Position numbers and translations under genes: made by a program
In this document: piece after piece, positions 63,356 through 64,000 of the stretch
How positions within the stretch are numbered: the stretch's first letter is position 1
Layout of the letters: every line of letters begins with the position of its first letter
Notes under the pieces: generated by a model
Told to the model about the DNA's origin: nothing
The model's database searches: none
The model's input: only the letters and a program-made list of their open reading frames with translations
Assembly: GCA_015067795.1 (NCBI GenBank)
Contig: SVLU01000008.1
Span: 1-64,000 of the forward strand
Source of the DNA: Oscillospiraceae bacterium
GTDB taxonomy: Bacteria; Bacillota; Clostridia; Oscillospirales; Oscillospiraceae
Length of the DNA stretch: 64,000 nt
Direction: 5' to 3'

Positions 63356-63384
63356 TTGATTTAAGGTTGTGACGGTGGTATTAT
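63356..63384 (+). promoter_or_regulatory. Promoter of the GH3-like gene
   Basis: TTGATT (63356-63361), 17-base spacer, TATTAT (63379-63384); the leader is about 100 bases with no further structure noticed. Confidence 0.65.
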
Positions 63385-63490
63385 TAAGTGTGCCAGAATA
63401 TTTCATTTATGTTTAAGTAGGGGGTTCAGTGACTTTATCTTAAACAGAAGGAAAATGTCGGTAAATATTTTTTTGAAAAGGAGACAGATA

Positions 63491-64000
63491 ATGAAGACAC
63501 GCAAAATCCTCGCACTCGTACTCTCCATCGTAATGCTTTTCTCTCTGTGTGCTACAGGCTTTGCAGCTTACACAGCAGCAGAAATCGAAGCAATGGGCAA
63601 TGAAATTGACGGCGTATACTACACCGACAATGAAATTGCAAACGGCGACCTCTCCCATTTCATCGCAACCCAGTCCTATGTTCTCCTCGAGAACAATGGC
63701 GTACTCCCACTTGAAGAAGTTGGCTCCGTAGCTCTCTATGGTAACGGCGTAAAGGCTACCATTAAGGGCGGCACAGGCTCCGGCGCAGTTAACAACAGAT
63801 ACAATGATAATGTTTATTCTGCATTTGTAGCTGATGGTTGGGAAATCGCAAACCCATCCTTCTGCGACAGACAGTCCACTTCTCTCAGAGCTGAAAGCGC
63901 TCTTGCAGAAGCTTACATTGCTGAAGGCGCAGCAAACACAGACCTCGCTATCTATGTTATCTCCAGACAGGCTGGCGAATTCTCTGACCGTACAGAAACA
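63491..64000 (+). CDS. Secreted GH3-like beta-glucosidase (partial, cut by right edge)
   Basis: 170 residues are visible. A signal peptide (MKTRKILALVLSIVMLFSL, cleavage near ATGFA) is followed by SYVLLENNGVLPLEEVGSVALYGNG, the start of a GH3 C-terminal (alpha/beta sandwich) domain, here placed first as in GH3 enzymes with reversed domain order. No active-site aspartate is in view. AAAGGAG lies eight bases before the ATG. Codon use is rich in C-ending codons like that of the GH2 gene, suggesting strong expression. Confidence 0.85.
   Translation, partial: MKTRKILALVLSIVMLFSLCATGFAAYTAAEIEAMGNEIDGVYYTDNEIANGDLSHFIATQSYVLLENNGVLPLEEVGSVALYGNGVKATIKGGTGSGAVNNRYNDNVYSAFVADGWEIANPSFCDRQSTSLRAESALAEAYIAEGAANTDLAIYVISRQAGEFSDRTET

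Overview
The window reads as chromosomal DNA of an anaerobic, endospore-lineage member of the Bacillota (class Clostridia, most like gut or rumen Oscillospirales/Ruminococcaceae). Support comes from SpoIIID, the hprK-murB-rapZ-yvcK-whiA block, a T-box leader, a Clostridia-type Rnf complex, a dockerin-bearing glycoside hydrolase, ECF transport modules, and many TTGACA-N17-TATAAT promoters. No rRNA, tRNA, phage, insertion sequence or CRISPR array was seen.

Layout. 1-3.3 kb (-): lipoprotein, OmpR-type response regulator and sensor kinase (cut by the left edge). 3.4-6.4 kb: an S24/S26-type peptidase, an SLC6-like sodium symporter and a LysE exporter. 6.8-11 kb: a secreted GH2 beta-galactosidase-like enzyme with a dockerin. 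11.1-13.3 kb (-): a T-box leader with a UGG (Trp) specifier in front of an ECF S component and a lone trpB. 13.4-17.1 kb: TetR regulator, ABC exporter and small genes. 17.2-22.2 kb: CoA-disulfide-reductase/rhodanese fusion, CoA transferase, DUF1576 membrane protein. 22.4-23.2 kb: AT-rich orphan gene. 23.4-27.4 kb: pstSCAB-phoU, with a PstS whose halves appear in swapped order. 27.5-28.4 kb: ZIP metal transporter. 28.6-30 kb (-): infC-rpmI-rplT with an attenuator-like leader. 30.2-36.4 kb: methyltransferase, ecfA1-ecfA2-ecfT-truA, a DUF5711 protein and CvpA. 36.4-41.7 kb: ClpE-like ATPase, PQQ-type beta-propeller protein, DUF11 protein. 41.9-42.8 kb: spoIIID, a SLOG protein and a divergent ribbon-helix-helix gene. 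42.9-51.2 kb (-): dnaE, whiA, yvcK, rapZ, murB, hprK. 51.4-58.5 kb: rpmB, a NusG-II/Gx-transporter pair, rnfCDGEAB, DUF1294, rpsU. 58.7-63.1 kb: a three-gene NuoE/NuoF/GltD-like complex resembling the Sporomusa-type (Stn) electron-bifurcating transhydrogenase. 63.1-63.3 kb: a candidate small RNA. 63.5 kb to the edge: a secreted GH3-like enzyme, cut.

How it fits together. The right third is an energy and redox module: Rnf exchanges electrons between ferredoxin and NAD(+) with ion pumping, and the Stn-like complex would connect those pools to NADP(H). The T-box operon looks like tryptophan or indole salvage, and the ecfA1A2T module could energise its solitary S component. The GH2 and GH3 enzymes point to a plant-polysaccharide or glycan-degrading life style. 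Several dispersed palindromic repeat families (four copies of one, two of another, one of a third, plus a 40-bp hairpin in two copies) sit between genes, some inside apparent operons.
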